Below are positions 54,571 through 64,000 of a DNA stretch of 64,000 nt, in pieces. Made by a program: the position numbers and the translations under genes. The notes beneath the pieces were generated by a model that made no database searches, was not told the DNA's origin, and was given only the letters and a program-made list of their open reading frames with translations. Source of the DNA: Pseudothioclava nitratireducens (GTDB lineage Bacteria > Pseudomonadota > Alphaproteobacteria > Rhodobacterales > Rhodobacteraceae); the NCBI RefSeq assembly GCF_029210495.1, contig NZ_JARGDK010000013.1, forward strand, positions 20,223 through 84,222, written 5' to 3'. The first letter of the stretch is position 1; each line of letters begins with the position of its first letter.

Positions 54571-55889
54571 TGAGAAAACGCTTCTTTCGCGCGATCCGTA
54601 TAGGCCTTGTAGCGGTCCTTGCGGCCCTTGCGCCCGCCTTTGGCATCAATCGGCGGGAAGAGACCGAAATTGACATTCATCGGCTGAAAGGTCTTGGCCT
54701 CGGCACCACCGGTGATGTGGTGGATGAGCGCGCCCATCGCGGTTTCGCCATTGGGTGCCTCAAGCGACCCGCCCTTGATCTCGGCCGCAGCCATCCGTCC
54801 GGCCAGCAGGCCCATAGCGGCACTTTCGACATAGCCCTCGACCCCGGTGATCTGGCCCGCGAAACGGATATTCGGGCGCGATTTCAGCCGCATCTGGGCA
54901 TCCAAAAGGGTGGGCGAGTTGATGAACGTATTGCGGTGAATGCCGCCAAGTCGGGCGAAGCTCGCGTTTTCGAGGCCGGGGATCATCCGGAACACCTCGG
55001 TCTGCGCGCCGTATTTCATTTTGGTCTGGAAGCCGACGATATTGAACAAGGTCCCAAGCGCATTGTCGCGGCGGAGCTGCACGACCGCATAGGGCTTGTC
55101 CTCGGGCCGGTGCGCATTTGTCAGCCCCACCGGCTTCATCGGGCCATGGCGGAGCGTTTCACGGCCACGCTCGGCCATCACTTCGATTGGCAGGCAGCCG
55201 TCGAAATATTTGGCGGTCTCACCGTCGTGGAACTCGGTCTTGTCCGCCGCCAGAAGCGCGTCGATGAAGGCCTCGTATTGGGGCTTGGTCATCGGGCAGT
55301 TCATATAGGCGGTCTGCTCTTCAAGCGTTTCGCCCTTGTCATAGCGTGATTGCATCCAAGCCACGCTCATATCGACCGTTTCGGCATAGACGATGGGCGC
55401 GATCGCATCAAAAAAGGCGAGGCTGTCAGCCCCGGTCTCGGCGCGGATGCTCTCGGCCAGCGCGCCCGAGGTGAGCGGGCCGGTTGCGATGATCCAATGA
55501 CCTTCACGCGGCAATTCGGTGATCTCACCGGGTGCCACCTCGATCAGAGGGTGTGCGCGCAGCCGCGCCGTCACGGCCTCGGAGAACGCCTCACGGTCCA
55601 CGGCCAGCGCGCCACCTGCGGGCAGGCGGTGCAGGCGGGCCATCTCCATCAAGAGACCATCCGCCGCCGCCATTTCCCAATGCAAAAGCCCGACCGCGTT
55701 GCGCTCGTCATCATCCGAGCGGAAGGAGTTCGAGCAGACCATTTCGGCGAAGTTGCCGGTCTGATGCGCAAAAGTGCCGACCTCGGGGCGCATTTCGTGA
55801 ATGACCACGCGCACGCCTGCCTGTGCGGCCTGCCATGCGGCCTCGGACCCGGCCATGCCGCCGCCGATGATATGAAGCTGTTCCGTCAT
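54549..55889 (-). CDS. trmFO: Methylenetetrahydrofolate-tRNA-(uracil-5-)-methyltransferase
   Basis: A 446-residue FAD-dependent enzyme that makes m5U54 in tRNA. FAD-binding: [21 protein letters not shown] (residues 6-26) with GxGxxG-type spacing. [53 protein letters not shown] [16 protein letters not shown], and [20 protein letters not shown] are all family-specific. The ATG at 55889 gives [11 protein letters not shown]. The open frame upstream (12 codons) overlaps the terminator of gyrA. It is downstream of gyrA but separated by a terminator. Confidence 0.97.
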   Translation of the reverse strand: MTEQLHIIGGGMAGSEAAWQAAQAGVRVVIHEMRPEVGTFAHQTGNFAEMVCSNSFRSDDDERNAVGLLHWEMAAADGLLMEMARLHRLPAGGALAVDREAFSEAVTARLRAHPLIEVAPGEITELPREGHWIIATGPLTSGALAESIRAETGADSLAFFDAIAPIVYAETVDMSVAWMQSRYDKGETLEEQTAYMNCPMTKPQYEAFIDALLAADKTEFHDGETAKYFDGCLPIEVMAERGRETLRHGPMKPVGLTNAHRPEDKPYAVVQLRRDNALGTLFNIVGFQTKMKYGAQTEVFRMIPGLENASFARLGGIHRNTFINSPTLLDAQMRLKSRPNIRFAGQITGVEGYVESAAMGLLAGRMAAAEIKGGSLEAPNGETAMGALIHHITGGAEAKTFQPMNVNFGLFPPIDAKGGRKGRKDRYKAYTDRAKEAFSQWLAAQI

Positions 55890-55909
55890 GCCATGGCCTT
55901 TACAATCGA

Positions 55910-55938
55910 AAAGGGCCGCGCGCAATCGGCGGCCCTTT
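55910..55938 (-). terminator. Intrinsic terminator of gyrA
   Basis: AAAGGGCCGC (55910-55919) and GCGGCCCTTT (55929-55938) pair perfectly with a 9-nt loop. On the minus strand TTTC-GATT follows. It separates gyrA from trmFO. Confidence 0.8.
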
Positions 55939-55994
55939 CACTATGCTCCAAATATCCCGGGGGGCTGGCGGCAGCCAGCGGGGGCAGCGCCCCC

Positions 55995-58763
55995 TCAGGC
56001 CTCGCCGCCTTCGCCTGCTTCGGGGGGTGGCGCCGCGTCGGCTTCGATCTCGGCGTTCTCGCCCTGATCGGCGATCCGTGCGACCGAGACGACGACCTCA
56101 GCCTTGGCGGTGTCGAAGACCTTGACCCCGCCCGCCGAGCGCGACCGGAACGAGATCCCGTCCACCGGGCAGCGGATCGACTGGCCGGTCGAGGTGGCCA
56201 GCATCACCTGATCCGAGATTTCGACCGGGAACGACGCAACCAGCGCCCCGCCGCGCATCGACTTCTCGATGGCGGTCACGCCTTGACCGCCGCGCCCGCG
56301 CACCGGGTAGTCGTGGCTCGACGAGATCTTGCCCGCGCCTTTGGCGGTGATGGTCAGGATCAGGTCCTCTGCCGCCGACATTTCGGCATAGCGCTCGGGG
56401 CTGAGCTGACCCTCCGCGACGGGGTCTTCCTCGTCATCGGCCTCGTCCTCGGTCACACCGGCCATCAGGCGGCGCTGCTTGAGATAGGCGGCGCGTTCTT
56501 CGGCGCTGGCCTCGAAATGGCGGATGACCGACATCGAGACGACCTTGTCCTCATCAGCCAGACGCACGCCGCGCACGCCGGTGGAGTCGCGGCCCTTGAA
56601 GATCCGCACCTCCGGCACCGGGAAGCGGATCGCGCGCCCGCCCGCCGTCACCAGCATGATGTCATCACCCTCGGTGCACATGCGCGCGTTCACCATCTCG
56701 ACCCCCTCGGGGAGCTTCATGGCGATTTTGCCGTTGCGCTTCACATTGGCGAAGTCCGAGAGCGCATTGCGTCGGACCGAACCGTCGGAGGTCGCGAAGA
56801 AGACCTGATAGTCGTCCCAATCCTCTTCGGGCGCGTCCACCGGCATCAGTGCCGCGATCGAGACCCCTTGCGGGATCGGCAGGATGTTGACGATTGCCTT
56901 GCCCTTGGCCGTGCGTCCGCCCAGCGGCAGGCGCCAGCATTTGAGCGAATAGACCATCCCGTCCGTCGTGAAGAACAAAAGCTGCGTATGGGTGTTGGCG
57001 ACGAAGAGCGTGGTGACCACGTCGTCCTCTTTGGTCGCCATTGACGACAGCCCCTTGCCGCCGCGCCGTTGCGCGCGGAAATCGGCGAGCGGGGTGCGCT
57101 TGATGTAGCCGCCCGAGGTGATCGTCACGACCATGTCTTCGCGCTCGATCAGGTCCTCGTCGTCCATGTCACCGGCCCAGTCGATGATCTCGGTGCGGCG
57201 CGGCACGGCGAAGAGGTCCTTCACCTCGCGCAGCTCCTCCGAGATGATCGCCATGATCCGGTCGCGCGAGCCGAGGATGTCGAGGTAATCCTTGATCTTC
57301 GCGGCCAGCTCTTCGAGCTCGTCCGTCACTTCCTTGACGCCGATCTGGGTCAGGCGTTGCAGTCGCAGATCGAGAATCGCGCGAGCCTGAGCCTCGGAGA
57401 GGTTATAGGTGCCGTCCTCGTTGATCGGGTGCAGCGGGTCGTCGATGAGGCGGATGTAGGCCGCGATCTCATGGGCGGGCCAGCGCCGGGTCATCAGCCG
57501 TTCGCGTGCCTCCGCGGCATCGGCCGAGCTGCGGATCGTGGCCACGACCTCGTCCACGTTCGAGACCGCCACGGCAAGGCCGCACAGGATGTGGCTGCGT
57601 TCGCGGGCCTTGCGCAGTTCAAAAGCGGTGCGGCGGGCGACGACTTCCTCGCGGAAGGTGATGAAGTGGCTCAGGAACTGCCGCAGCGTGAGCTGCTCGG
57701 GGCGGCCACCGTTGAGCGCCAGCATGTTGCAGCCGAACGAGGTTTGCAGCGCGGTGAAGCGGTAGAGCTGGTTCAGCACCACCTCGGGCGTCGCGTCGCG
57801 CTTCAACTCGATCACCACGCGCACGCCGACCCGGTCGGATTCGTCCTGCACATGGGCGATGCCTTCGAGCTTCTTGTCGCGGACGAGTTCCGCGATCTTC
57901 TCGATCATCGTCGCCTTGTTGACCTGATACGGGATCTCGTCGACGACGATGGCGTAACGGTCCTTGCGGATCTCCTCGACATGGGTTTTCGCCCGGATGA
58001 TGACCGAGCCGCGGCCTTCGAGATAGGCCTTGCGCGCGCCGCCCCGGCCCATGATCAGGCCGCCGGTCGGGAAGTCGGGGGCGGGGACGATCGCCATGAT
58101 CGCCTCGTCCGACATGTCCGGGTCCTCGATCAGTGCAAGCGTTGCGTCGCACACCTCGCCGAGGTTATGCGGCGGGATATTCGTGGCCATGCCGACCGCG
58201 ATCCCGCCCGCGCCGTTGACCAGCATGTTCGGGAAGCGCGCGGGCAGAACCGTGGGTTCGCGGTCCTTGCCGTCATAGTTGTCCTGAAAATCGACCGTGT
58301 CTTTTTCGATATCGGCCAGCAGGTAGGCGGCGGGCTTGTCCATGCGGACTTCGGTGTAGCGCATCGCGGCGGCGTTATCGCCGTCCATCGAGCCGAAGTT
58401 ACCCTGACCGTCCAGAAGCGGCAGCGACATGGAGAAAGGCTGCGCCATACGCACCAAGGCGTCATAGATCGCCGCGTCGCCATGCGGGTGATATTTACCC
58501 ATGACGTCGCCGACCGGGCGGGCCGACTTGCGATAGGGCTTGTCATGCGTGTTGCCGGTCTCGTGCATCGCATAGAGGATGCGCCGGTGCACCGGCTTCA
58601 GACCGTCGCGCAGATCGGGGATCGCGCGGCTCACGATCACGCTCATCGCGTAATCGAGATAGGCGGTCTTCATCTCTTCCGCGATGGAGATCGTCGGCCC
58701 ATCGTAATGCGGGCGTTCGGGCCCGGTTTCGGTGCTTTCCGGCGTTTCGGGAGTATCGGTCAC
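55995..58763 (-). CDS. gyrA: DNA gyrase subunit A
   Basis: A 922-residue subunit that cuts and rejoins DNA. Catalytic Tyr136 lies in [10 protein letters not shown]. The winged helix contains [22 protein letters not shown] (45-66). The quinolone-interacting loop [22 protein letters not shown] has Ala97 at the position of E. coli Ser83, a natural replacement seen in several lineages. The C-terminal beta-pinwheel (about 520-900) has the GyrA-box-like QRRGGKGL (residues around 565) and ends in an acidic tail ([18 protein letters not shown]). The start codon is GTG (58763), preceded by GAGAAG. The length is normal. Confidence 0.98.
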   Translation of the reverse strand: MTDTPETPESTETGPERPHYDGPTISIAEEMKTAYLDYAMSVIVSRAIPDLRDGLKPVHRRILYAMHETGNTHDKPYRKSARPVGDVMGKYHPHGDAAIYDALVRMAQPFSMSLPLLDGQGNFGSMDGDNAAAMRYTEVRMDKPAAYLLADIEKDTVDFQDNYDGKDREPTVLPARFPNMLVNGAGGIAVGMATNIPPHNLGEVCDATLALIEDPDMSDEAIMAIVPAPDFPTGGLIMGRGGARKAYLEGRGSVIIRAKTHVEEIRKDRYAIVVDEIPYQVNKATMIEKIAELVRDKKLEGIAHVQDESDRVGVRVVIELKRDATPEVVLNQLYRFTALQTSFGCNMLALNGGRPEQLTLRQFLSHFITFREEVVARRTAFELRKARERSHILCGLAVAVSNVDEVVATIRSSADAAEARERLMTRRWPAHEIAAYIRLIDDPLHPINEDGTYNLSEAQARAILDLRLQRLTQIGVKEVTDELEELAAKIKDYLDILGSRDRIMAIISEELREVKDLFAVPRRTEIIDWAGDMDDEDLIEREDMVVTITSGGYIKRTPLADFRAQRRGGKGLSSMATKEDDVVTTLFVANTHTQLLFFTTDGMVYSLKCWRLPLGGRTAKGKAIVNILPIPQGVSIAALMPVDAPEEDWDDYQVFFATSDGSVRRNALSDFANVKRNGKIAMKLPEGVEMVNARMCTEGDDIMLVTAGGRAIRFPVPEVRIFKGRDSTGVRGVRLADEDKVVSMSVIRHFEASAEERAAYLKQRRLMAGVTEDEADDEEDPVAEGQLSPERYAEMSAAEDLILTITAKGAGKISSSHDYPVRGRGGQGVTAIEKSMRGGALVASFPVEISDQVMLATSTGQSIRCPVDGISFRSRSAGGVKVFDTAKAEVVVSVARIADQGENAEIEADAAPPPEAGEGGEA

Positions 58764-58873
58764 ACGCTTCTCGCAACTCTAGATATTGTTGGACCGGCTT
58801 ATAGCGCACTCCATCGCTTGGGTGCAATCGCCAAGGCCCCCCAAAGGACGCTTTCGCGCGGCCCGTGTGCTGC

Positions 58874-59353
58874 TCAGGCGGATTTGCGCGCGCGGACAAA
58901 GGCCCAGAGCCAGATGCCCGCCAGCACGAAAGAGCCGATGGCATTGAGGTTCGCCATGGTCACGCCGAACATCTCCCACGGGATCTCGTCGCAGCGCACG
59001 AGCGGCGCGGCCTCGATCTGGGCGAGCAGGTCCTCGACCGAGAGATTGGCCACCCCGTTCGAGGTGCAGCTGTCAGGACCCTCGAAGATCTTGCGCTCGA
59101 CGCCCGAGTGATAGACGCCGATCGCGCCGGTCGTCGCTGCGGCCAGCGCGCCCAGGAGCGCCGTCACCATCGGCAGGCGCAGCACAAGGATCGCCGCCCC
59201 GATCAGGACCGCCGCCAGATGCGGCCAGCGTTGCAGGATGCACAGATCGCAGGGCGCGTAACCCGCCGCCTGAAACAGAAGCGCGCCGGCCAGAACGGCG
59301 GCGGACCCGAAAGCGGCCAGAAGCACAAGGCGGCGTGGGGTCAGGTTTTCCAT
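58874..59353 (-). CDS. dsbB: Disulfide bond formation protein DsbB
   Basis: A 159-residue inner-membrane protein with four hydrophobic segments that reoxidises DsbA using quinone. First periplasmic loop: PCDLCILQRWPH (Cys-x-x-Cys at about 34-37). Second loop: the pair CTSNGVANL and VRCDEIPWEMFG. The ATG at 59353 overlaps the stop of the YqaA/DedA gene by one base (TGATG), so the two are coupled. The longer open frame upstream lies inside that gene. No dsbA is visible nearby. Confidence 0.94.
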   Translation of the reverse strand: MENLTPRRLVLLAAFGSAAVLAGALLFQAAGYAPCDLCILQRWPHLAAVLIGAAILVLRLPMVTALLGALAAATTGAIGVYHSGVERKIFEGPDSCTSNGVANLSVEDLLAQIEAAPLVRCDEIPWEMFGVTMANLNAIGSFVLAGIWLWAFVRARKSA

Positions 59354-59931
59354 CACAGATACCTCAGCAGATAGAAGCCGCCCAGCAGGAGCACCACGAA
59401 GGCGGTGAACAGCCAGCCGAGCCAGCGCTCGATAAAGGTGCGGATCGGCGCGCCGAATTTCCACAAGAGCGCCGCCAGCACGAAGAAGCGCAGCGCGCGG
59501 GCAAGCACCGACACCCCGATGAACAGCGGCAGCGAGAGTTGCGTCGCGCCCGAGAAGATCGTGATGACCTTATAGGGGAAGGGCGTCACCCCCGCGACCA
59601 GCACCGCCCAGCCGCCCATCTCGTTGAAGCGCGCGGCGAGATCGTCGAACTTGTTGGCCTTGCCGTAGAACTCGAGGATCGGCGTGCCGATGGCCTCCAT
59701 GAAACCGTAACCGATGACATAGCCCAAGAGTCCGCCCAGCACCGAGGCCACGGTCGCCACCGCCGCGATGTGGAAGGCGCGCCACGGCATGGCGAGGATC
59801 ATCGGGATCATCAGGATGTCGGGCGGGATCGGAAATATCGAGCTTTCGACGAAAGCCACCGCCGCCAGCGCCCACATCGCGCGCGGATGCCCGGCCAGTC
59901 CCATCGTCCAGTCGTAAAGCCTGCGGATCAT
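59353..59931 (-). CDS. YqaA/DedA-family membrane protein
   Basis: A 192-residue membrane protein with about four to five hydrophobic segments. Signature elements: VAFVESSIFPIPPDILMIPMILA (about 25-47), with the conserved Glu and Pro pair FPIPP of SNARE-associated/DedA proteins, GYVIGYGFMEAIG, and AGVTPFPYKVITIFSGATQL. Some DedA members flip undecaprenyl phosphate or phospholipids. For this YqaA-like subgroup the substrate is unknown. The ATG at 59931 (MIRRLYDWT) precedes the first segment. The frame is open 18 codons further upstream without family-like residues. It is coupled with dsbB. Confidence 0.88.
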   Translation of the reverse strand: MIRRLYDWTMGLAGHPRAMWALAAVAFVESSIFPIPPDILMIPMILAMPWRAFHIAAVATVASVLGGLLGYVIGYGFMEAIGTPILEFYGKANKFDDLAARFNEMGGWAVLVAGVTPFPYKVITIFSGATQLSLPLFIGVSVLARALRFFVLAALLWKFGAPIRTFIERWLGWLFTAFVVLLLGGFYLLRYL

Positions 59932-60078
59932 CTGCGCCTCGTCGCCCGTTTGCCGATCTGTTGCCCGTGCCGCGCCCGAGGTCAAGTCGGGCTGCCCGGG
60001 TTCGGGCGATAAAAGGGGCTGTCAGAGCCTCTATCGAAAGGATAGTCTCGGTTTCGTGATTGGTGGAGGGTTTCCGAC

Positions 60079-60927
60079 ATGAAATGGCAGGGGCGGCGCG
60101 GCAGCCGCAATATCGAGGATCGCCGCGGGCAACGCAGCATCGGGCGTGTGGGCGGTGTGACGGGGGTTGGTGCGATCGCCGTTCTGCTGCTGGGCTATTT
60201 CCTTGGCGTCGATGTCACGCCGCTTCTGAGCGGTGGCGGGGCGCCGACCGTGCAGACTTCGGGCGAGCTGAGCGCGCAGGATCGCGCGATGGGCGATTTC
60301 GTGTCCGTGACGCTGGCCGATACCGAAGAGGTCTGGACCGATATCTTCGCCGAGCAGCTTGGACGCGAGTACGATCCGGTGACGCTGGTTCTGTTCAGCC
60401 AGGTCACGCAATCGGCCTGTGGCAATGCCAGTGGCGCGACGGGGCCGTTCTACTGCCCGGGCGACAAGAAAGTCTATCTGGACACGGATTTCTTCACCAC
60501 GCTGACGCGCCAACTGGGCGCGGGCGGCGATTTCGCCGCCGCTTATGTGGTGGCCCATGAGGTCGCCCACCATGTGCAGGACGAGCTGGGGATTCTGGGC
60601 AAGGTGAACGCCCTGCGCGCGCGGGCCAGCACGGCGGACAGCAACGCGCTCTCGGTGCGCGTGGAATTGCAGGCCGATTGCTTCTCCGGCGTCTGGGCGC
60701 GCCATGCGGCCGAAAATTTTGGCACGATCGAGCGCGGCGATATCGCCGAGGCGATGAACGCGGCGGCGAAGATCGGGGACGATACGCTGCAACGCAATGC
60801 CGGGCGGCGCCCGATGCCGGACAGTTTCACCCATGGCTCCTCGGAGCAGCGCCAGCGCTGGTTTGCCGCCGGCTTCGAGAGTGGCGAGGTCGCCGCCTGC
60901 GACACGTTCTCGGGCAACAGCCTGTGA
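60079..60927 (+). CDS. Neutral zinc metallopeptidase (YpfJ type)
   Basis: A 282-residue protein. It begins MKWQGRRGSRNIEDRRG, the conserved DRRG start, then one membrane segment (about 26-44, VTGVGAIAVLLLGYFLGVD). The periplasmic catalytic domain has ALFCPGDKKVYLDTDFF-like PFYCPGDKKVYLDTDFF and the zinc motif HEVAHH (about residues 160-165), with the third ligand Glu in VELQADCFSGVWA. AVQDELG-type AHHVQDELGIL is also family-like. GGAGGG stands before the ATG. Its role in cells is unknown. Confidence 0.93.
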   Translation: MKWQGRRGSRNIEDRRGQRSIGRVGGVTGVGAIAVLLLGYFLGVDVTPLLSGGGAPTVQTSGELSAQDRAMGDFVSVTLADTEEVWTDIFAEQLGREYDPVTLVLFSQVTQSACGNASGATGPFYCPGDKKVYLDTDFFTTLTRQLGAGGDFAAAYVVAHEVAHHVQDELGILGKVNALRARASTADSNALSVRVELQADCFSGVWARHAAENFGTIERGDIAEAMNAAAKIGDDTLQRNAGRRPMPDSFTHGSSEQRQRWFAAGFESGEVAACDTFSGNSL

Positions 60928-60994
60928 CCCGTGAGGGCAGGGGGTGCGAAACCCCTTGCCAGCCCGCGCGCGGGCGGCTAGATCGCAAGGGCTG

Positions 60995-61079
60995 GCCCGC
61001 ATGGCGGAATTGGTAGACGCAGCGGATTCAAAATCCGCCGCCCTCGGGCTTGCCGGTTCGAGTCCGGCTGCGGGTACCA
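60995..61079 (+). tRNA. tRNA-Leu (anticodon CAA)
   Basis: An 85-nt type II tRNA with CCA encoded. Acceptor stem GCCCGCA pairs with TGCGGGT. The D-arm has TTGGTAGACGC. The anticodon stem GCGGA/TCCGC encloses the loop TTCAAAA, giving CAA. A short variable stem (GCCCTCGGGCT) precedes T-loop GTTCGAGTC. The discriminator base is A, as in leucine tRNAs. It is decoded by UUG codons, rare in this GC-rich genome. Confidence 0.96.
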
Positions 61080-61949
61080 GCTGTTTCCAAAAATGATCGT
61101 TTGAGTCGTGTCGGGGGCGGTCTGCTTCAGGGCGGGCGACGGGCTGTGTCCACGGCGTGCCCGGCGTTCCCGGCGCAAACGCTCACGCCGGGCGACTCAC
61201 TGCGCAAGAAAAAGGCGATTCGAGCGATGGCGCAACCTAAAGAGGAGTGAATTCTGTCAAGAGTGCGCGAAAGTTGTTTCGTCAGGCAGAATTGCCATAT
61301 TTTTGCCATTATCGGTTCTGGAAACAAAATCACCGTTAATCCCGGTTCGATTGTATCCGGGCGGGCAACAATCACAAAATCTTTGATGTGCAACCCACGA
61401 AGCGCGGTCGGCAGCCGTCCTTTTTCCCTTCGTGAACACGATGCTCTCACGGCGGCGAAAGCTAAATGACCGAAATTGTTCAAGAAACAATCAGGGGCCG
61501 TTTTCGAGAACAAATCCCGCCTTCCCGGTTCCGGCGCACATATCCTTTGGGATAGGTAGAACAATATTAAGACATAATTCACTTCACGCCTTTCGGTCGG
61601 CGCGGTATCTAAAAGATGTCCATAGGGACGTGTTGGCCATGGGGGTGGCCATTGATGAGTGAGGCATCGGGGGATGCTTGTTGGAATGAAGTGCTGCCGG
61701 GGGGGCGGAACCGCAGGGTTCCCGACCCAGAAAACTTTGGAACGGTTTTTGTCGAGCGGCCCCGCGGGGGCAGCTTGGCGGCGTGGACGCCTTCGTCAGG
61801 CGTTCGCGGGTGCTTTTGACTGCCAGGACGACCTCTTGCCATCGGTAATGGCCCTGTCGCGGGGCTGACGTGCCGGTCTCGCCTGTTGCGAGGCCAAAGG
61901 ATGAGTGCCGCGGGCTGTGTCACCCGCGTGCCGTATGAGAGGTGAGACG
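61080..61949. other. 870-bp stretch with no recognisable gene
   Basis: Between the tRNA and the RTX gene no open frame has a family match, a supporting Shine-Dalgarno site or coding-like third-base GC. The base composition changes from GC-rich to AT-richer at about 61250-61620 and back. It probably holds the long 5' regulatory region of the RTX gene. TTAA-N7-TTCA at 61567-61581 is a near-match to the CtrA pattern. No attachment-site repeat of the tRNA 3' end was seen here. Confidence 0.55.
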
Positions 61950-64000
61950 ATGACCTATTATTACAATACCGCTCCGAACGCGTGTAACGACGCGGCGACG
62001 ACGGATTACAACACGGCGGTCACCGTCCGCGTTCTCGCGAATGATTACGATTACAATGGCGACTGGCTACGGGTGACGAGCGTTGGCGCGACGAATGACG
62101 GCGCGGTGGTGCTTAACGCGGATGGGACCGTGACATTCACGCCCGATCCGGGCTTCGTCGGCACGACCACGTTCACCTATACGATTACCGATGGGCGCGG
62201 CGGCTATGACACGGCCACCGTGACCATCAATGTTTGCGCCCCGGACAGCGACGGGATCGTGTCTGGCACCGCTGGCAGCGATCTGATCGACACCGCTTAT
62301 ATCGGCGATCCCGATGGCGACCGCGTGGATGCCAATGACGCGGTTCTGCCCGGCGAATACGGCGATGACGATATTATCCATGCCGGGGCGGGGAATGACA
62401 CGATCCTCGCAGGCAACGGCAATGACGAGGTTCTCGCGGGCACGGGCGACGACCTCATCGACGGCGGTGCTGGGAATGACTCGCTGCGTGGCGAGGCAGG
62501 CGACGACACCTTCGTGGGCGGCGCTGGCAACGATACGTTCTCGGGGGGCACCGGGCTCGACATGGTCGATTATTCGGCCTCTGGCGCGGCTGTGAATGTC
62601 AATCTCACCACCAATGGCGCGACCGGCGGCGATGCGACCGGCGACGTGCTTCAAAGCGGCATTGATGGGATTTTCGGCTCCGATTTCAACGATACGCTGG
62701 TCGGCTTCGACAATCAGGGCACGGAGCCCGGCGATACCTTCACCAACGTGTTCTACGGCAATGACGGCGACGATCTGATCGAAGGGCGCGGGGGCGATGA
62801 CAGCCTTTATGGCGGCGCCGATAACGACACGATTTTCGGCGGCAGCGGAGATGATGAGATCACCGGCGATGCCGGGGCGGATACGATCTATGGCGACAAT
62901 GGCGGCGATGTCCCCAGCACGGCCGGTCAGGCGCTGGATGTGGACTGGGGCAAGATGTCGTCCTCTGGCTGCACCAATGCCGACGGCACGCTGATCAACG
63001 GCGCGAGCATGGATCTGGGTGGCGTGCAGGTCACCGTGGGCTTTACCGTGCAGGATTACGGCGCGACGGCAACGGTCGTGGGCGACACGCAATATACCGA
63101 GAGCACCGATGGCATCGACAATCTCTCGGCGCTCAAGCTTTACGGTCTGGGCGGCGAGGGCGGTGCCGACAATACCTCGACGACGACGCTCGATTTTTCG
63201 TCGACCGATGCCGCTTATGGCGATGAGGTGCAGAATGTCAGCTTCCGCCTGAACGACATCGATGTCGGCACGTCGACCGACTTCCACATCGATATCGTGA
63301 CCGTTCGCGCTTATGACGCGGATGGCAATCCGGTCGAGGTCATCCTGACGCCCGAGGGCGCTCAGACCGTTTCGGGGAACACTGTCACCGGGACTGCGGT
63401 CGATAACGGCTATATTACTCCGAGCACGGCGGCGGGCTCGGTTCTGGTGACCATCGCGGGTCCGGTCGCGCGGATCGAGATCGACTATGACAATGGCGGC
63501 AATACCGATCAGGCGATCTGGGTCACCGATATCTACGCCGAGACCACCGATCCGGGCGCTGGCGCCGGGGAGGATGGCAATGATCTGATCGACGCGGGTG
63601 ACGATGACGATGTCGTCTTTGGCGAAGGCGGCAATGACACGATCACCGGCGGCGCGGGCGCGGATACGATTTCGGGCGGCGATGACCGCGACCTGATCTT
63701 TGGCACTGCGGGCGACCGCGTGGACGGGAACGAAGGCGGCGACGACTGGGATACGCTGGACCTGACCGGGCAGGGCGCATACCGGATCATCAACCAGGTG
63801 CCGGACGAGAATGGTAACGGCACCAATGGCACCGTCGAATTCTACGATGCCGATGGCACGGTCACCGGCACGCTCGATTTCTTCAACATCGAACAGATCA
63901 TCGGCGACGATGTGAACTATGCCCCGGTGGCCAATGACGACACCGCCTCGACGGATGAGGACGTGCCGGTCACGATCAACGTGCTGGGCAATGACGTGGA
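61950..64000 (+). CDS. Large RTX/cadherin-type calcium-binding secreted protein, N-terminal part
   Basis: At least 683 residues, running off the right edge. It opens MTYYYNTAPNACNDAATTDY with no signal peptide, as expected for type I secretion. Residues about 20-90 form a tandem cadherin-like (Big/VCBS-type) domain (VRVLANDYDYNGDWLRV, then TFTYTITDGRGGYDTATVTI). Two blocks of Ca2+-binding nonapeptides follow: DDDIIHAGAGNDTILAGNGN and further copies to about residue 310, then again near 535-580 (GEGGNDTITGGAGADTISGG). Another cadherin-like repeat begins at the window edge (NYAPVANDDTASTDEDVPV). It would be a surface adhesin or S-layer-like protein. GAGAGGTGAG precedes the ATG. Partner transporter genes are not in view. 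Confidence 0.9.
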   Translation, partial: MTYYYNTAPNACNDAATTDYNTAVTVRVLANDYDYNGDWLRVTSVGATNDGAVVLNADGTVTFTPDPGFVGTTTFTYTITDGRGGYDTATVTINVCAPDSDGIVSGTAGSDLIDTAYIGDPDGDRVDANDAVLPGEYGDDDIIHAGAGNDTILAGNGNDEVLAGTGDDLIDGGAGNDSLRGEAGDDTFVGGAGNDTFSGGTGLDMVDYSASGAAVNVNLTTNGATGGDATGDVLQSGIDGIFGSDFNDTLVGFDNQGTEPGDTFTNVFYGNDGDDLIEGRGGDDSLYGGADNDTIFGGSGDDEITGDAGADTIYGDNGGDVPSTAGQALDVDWGKMSSSGCTNADGTLINGASMDLGGVQVTVGFTVQDYGATATVVGDTQYTESTDGIDNLSALKLYGLGGEGGADNTSTTTLDFSSTDAAYGDEVQNVSFRLNDIDVGTSTDFHIDIVTVRAYDADGNPVEVILTPEGAQTVSGNTVTGTAVDNGYITPSTAAGSVLVTIAGPVARIEIDYDNGGNTDQAIWVTDIYAETTDPGAGAGEDGNDLIDAGDDDDVVFGEGGNDTITGGAGADTISGGDDRDLIFGTAGDRVDGNEGGDDWDTLDLTGQGAYRIINQVPDENGNGTNGTVEFYDADGTVTGTLDFFNIEQIIGDDVNYAPVANDDTASTDEDVPVTINVLGNDV

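Noticed and set aside
57069..59111. 680-codon plus-strand frame antisense to gyrA
   Set aside because: Mirror of gyrA. No ribosome site and no recognisable fold.
61567..61581. CtrA box upstream of the RTX gene
   Set aside because: TTAA-N7-TTCA differs from the consensus in the second half and lies 370 bp before the start codon, in a region with no other support.

Overview
The window is GC-rich chromosomal DNA from an alphaproteobacterium, most likely Rhodobacteraceae/Roseobacteraceae. The evidence is the adjacent CtrA and DUF1153/SciP genes, FnrL-type TTGAT-N4-ATCAA sites, a phasin-like protein, an ExoY/F/P/A/Q/K-type exopolysaccharide set, and the housekeeping set ligA-recG, gyrA, trmFO and mnmA. 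No phage genes, transposases, rRNA or CRISPR array were seen.

Layout. 1-9.8 kb is mixed housekeeping: the start of an iron-type periplasmic binding protein, an ABC-F ATPase, ndk, a TfoX C-terminal-like protein, an Rrf2 regulator divergent from a SLAC1/TDT anion channel, a di-haem cytochrome c peroxidase behind an FNR box, agmatinase, and DUF1499 and DUF475 proteins. 9.8-13.9 kb holds an FMN glutamate-synthase-like protein and Tex. 13.9-21.9 kb begins a surface-polysaccharide region: two sulfotransferases, glycosyltransferases, a flippase gene broken by a 29-bp tandem duplication, and exoY-exoF behind a consensus CtrA box.

21.9-30.1 kb is the most interesting part: a complete, unannotated-looking lasso-peptide gene cluster. 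It has a 47-residue precursor with the YxxPxLxxxG...LTxG leader, B1 (PqqD/RRE), B2 (leader peptidase), C (asparagine-synthetase-like cyclase), an HPr-kinase-like protein and an exporting ABC transporter. The last five are coupled by ATGA overlaps. A divergent nucleotidyltransferase and glycosyltransferase pair may add further tailoring. The precursor ends in Ser, as expected for substrates of the PadeK/ThcoK-type C-terminal Ser kinases. A Gly1-Asp9 ring and phosphorylation of Ser24 are predicted. The cluster sits inside the exopolysaccharide locus, which resumes at 30.1-39.8 kb with ExoX-like, ExoP, two GT2s (one ExoA-like), a GT1/GT4-like enzyme, ExoQ, ExoK and an ExoO/U-like GT2.

40-61 kb returns to the core genome: a Usp protein, a BCCT transporter, a degenerate aroQ copy, a SoxW-like thioredoxin, phasin-like and DUF2059 proteins, mnmA, sciP, ctrA, ligA-recG, a soluble chemoreceptor, a NifU-like scaffold, hisI, gluQ, trmFO, gyrA, dsbB, a YqaA/DedA protein, a YpfJ-type zinc peptidase and tRNA-Leu(CAA). 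After about 870 bp with no recognisable gene, the window ends inside a large RTX/cadherin-type secreted protein.

Starts were moved from the longest ORF wherever a Shine-Dalgarno sequence, an ATGA overlap or family length argued for it. All functions are read from motifs and context, without database searches.
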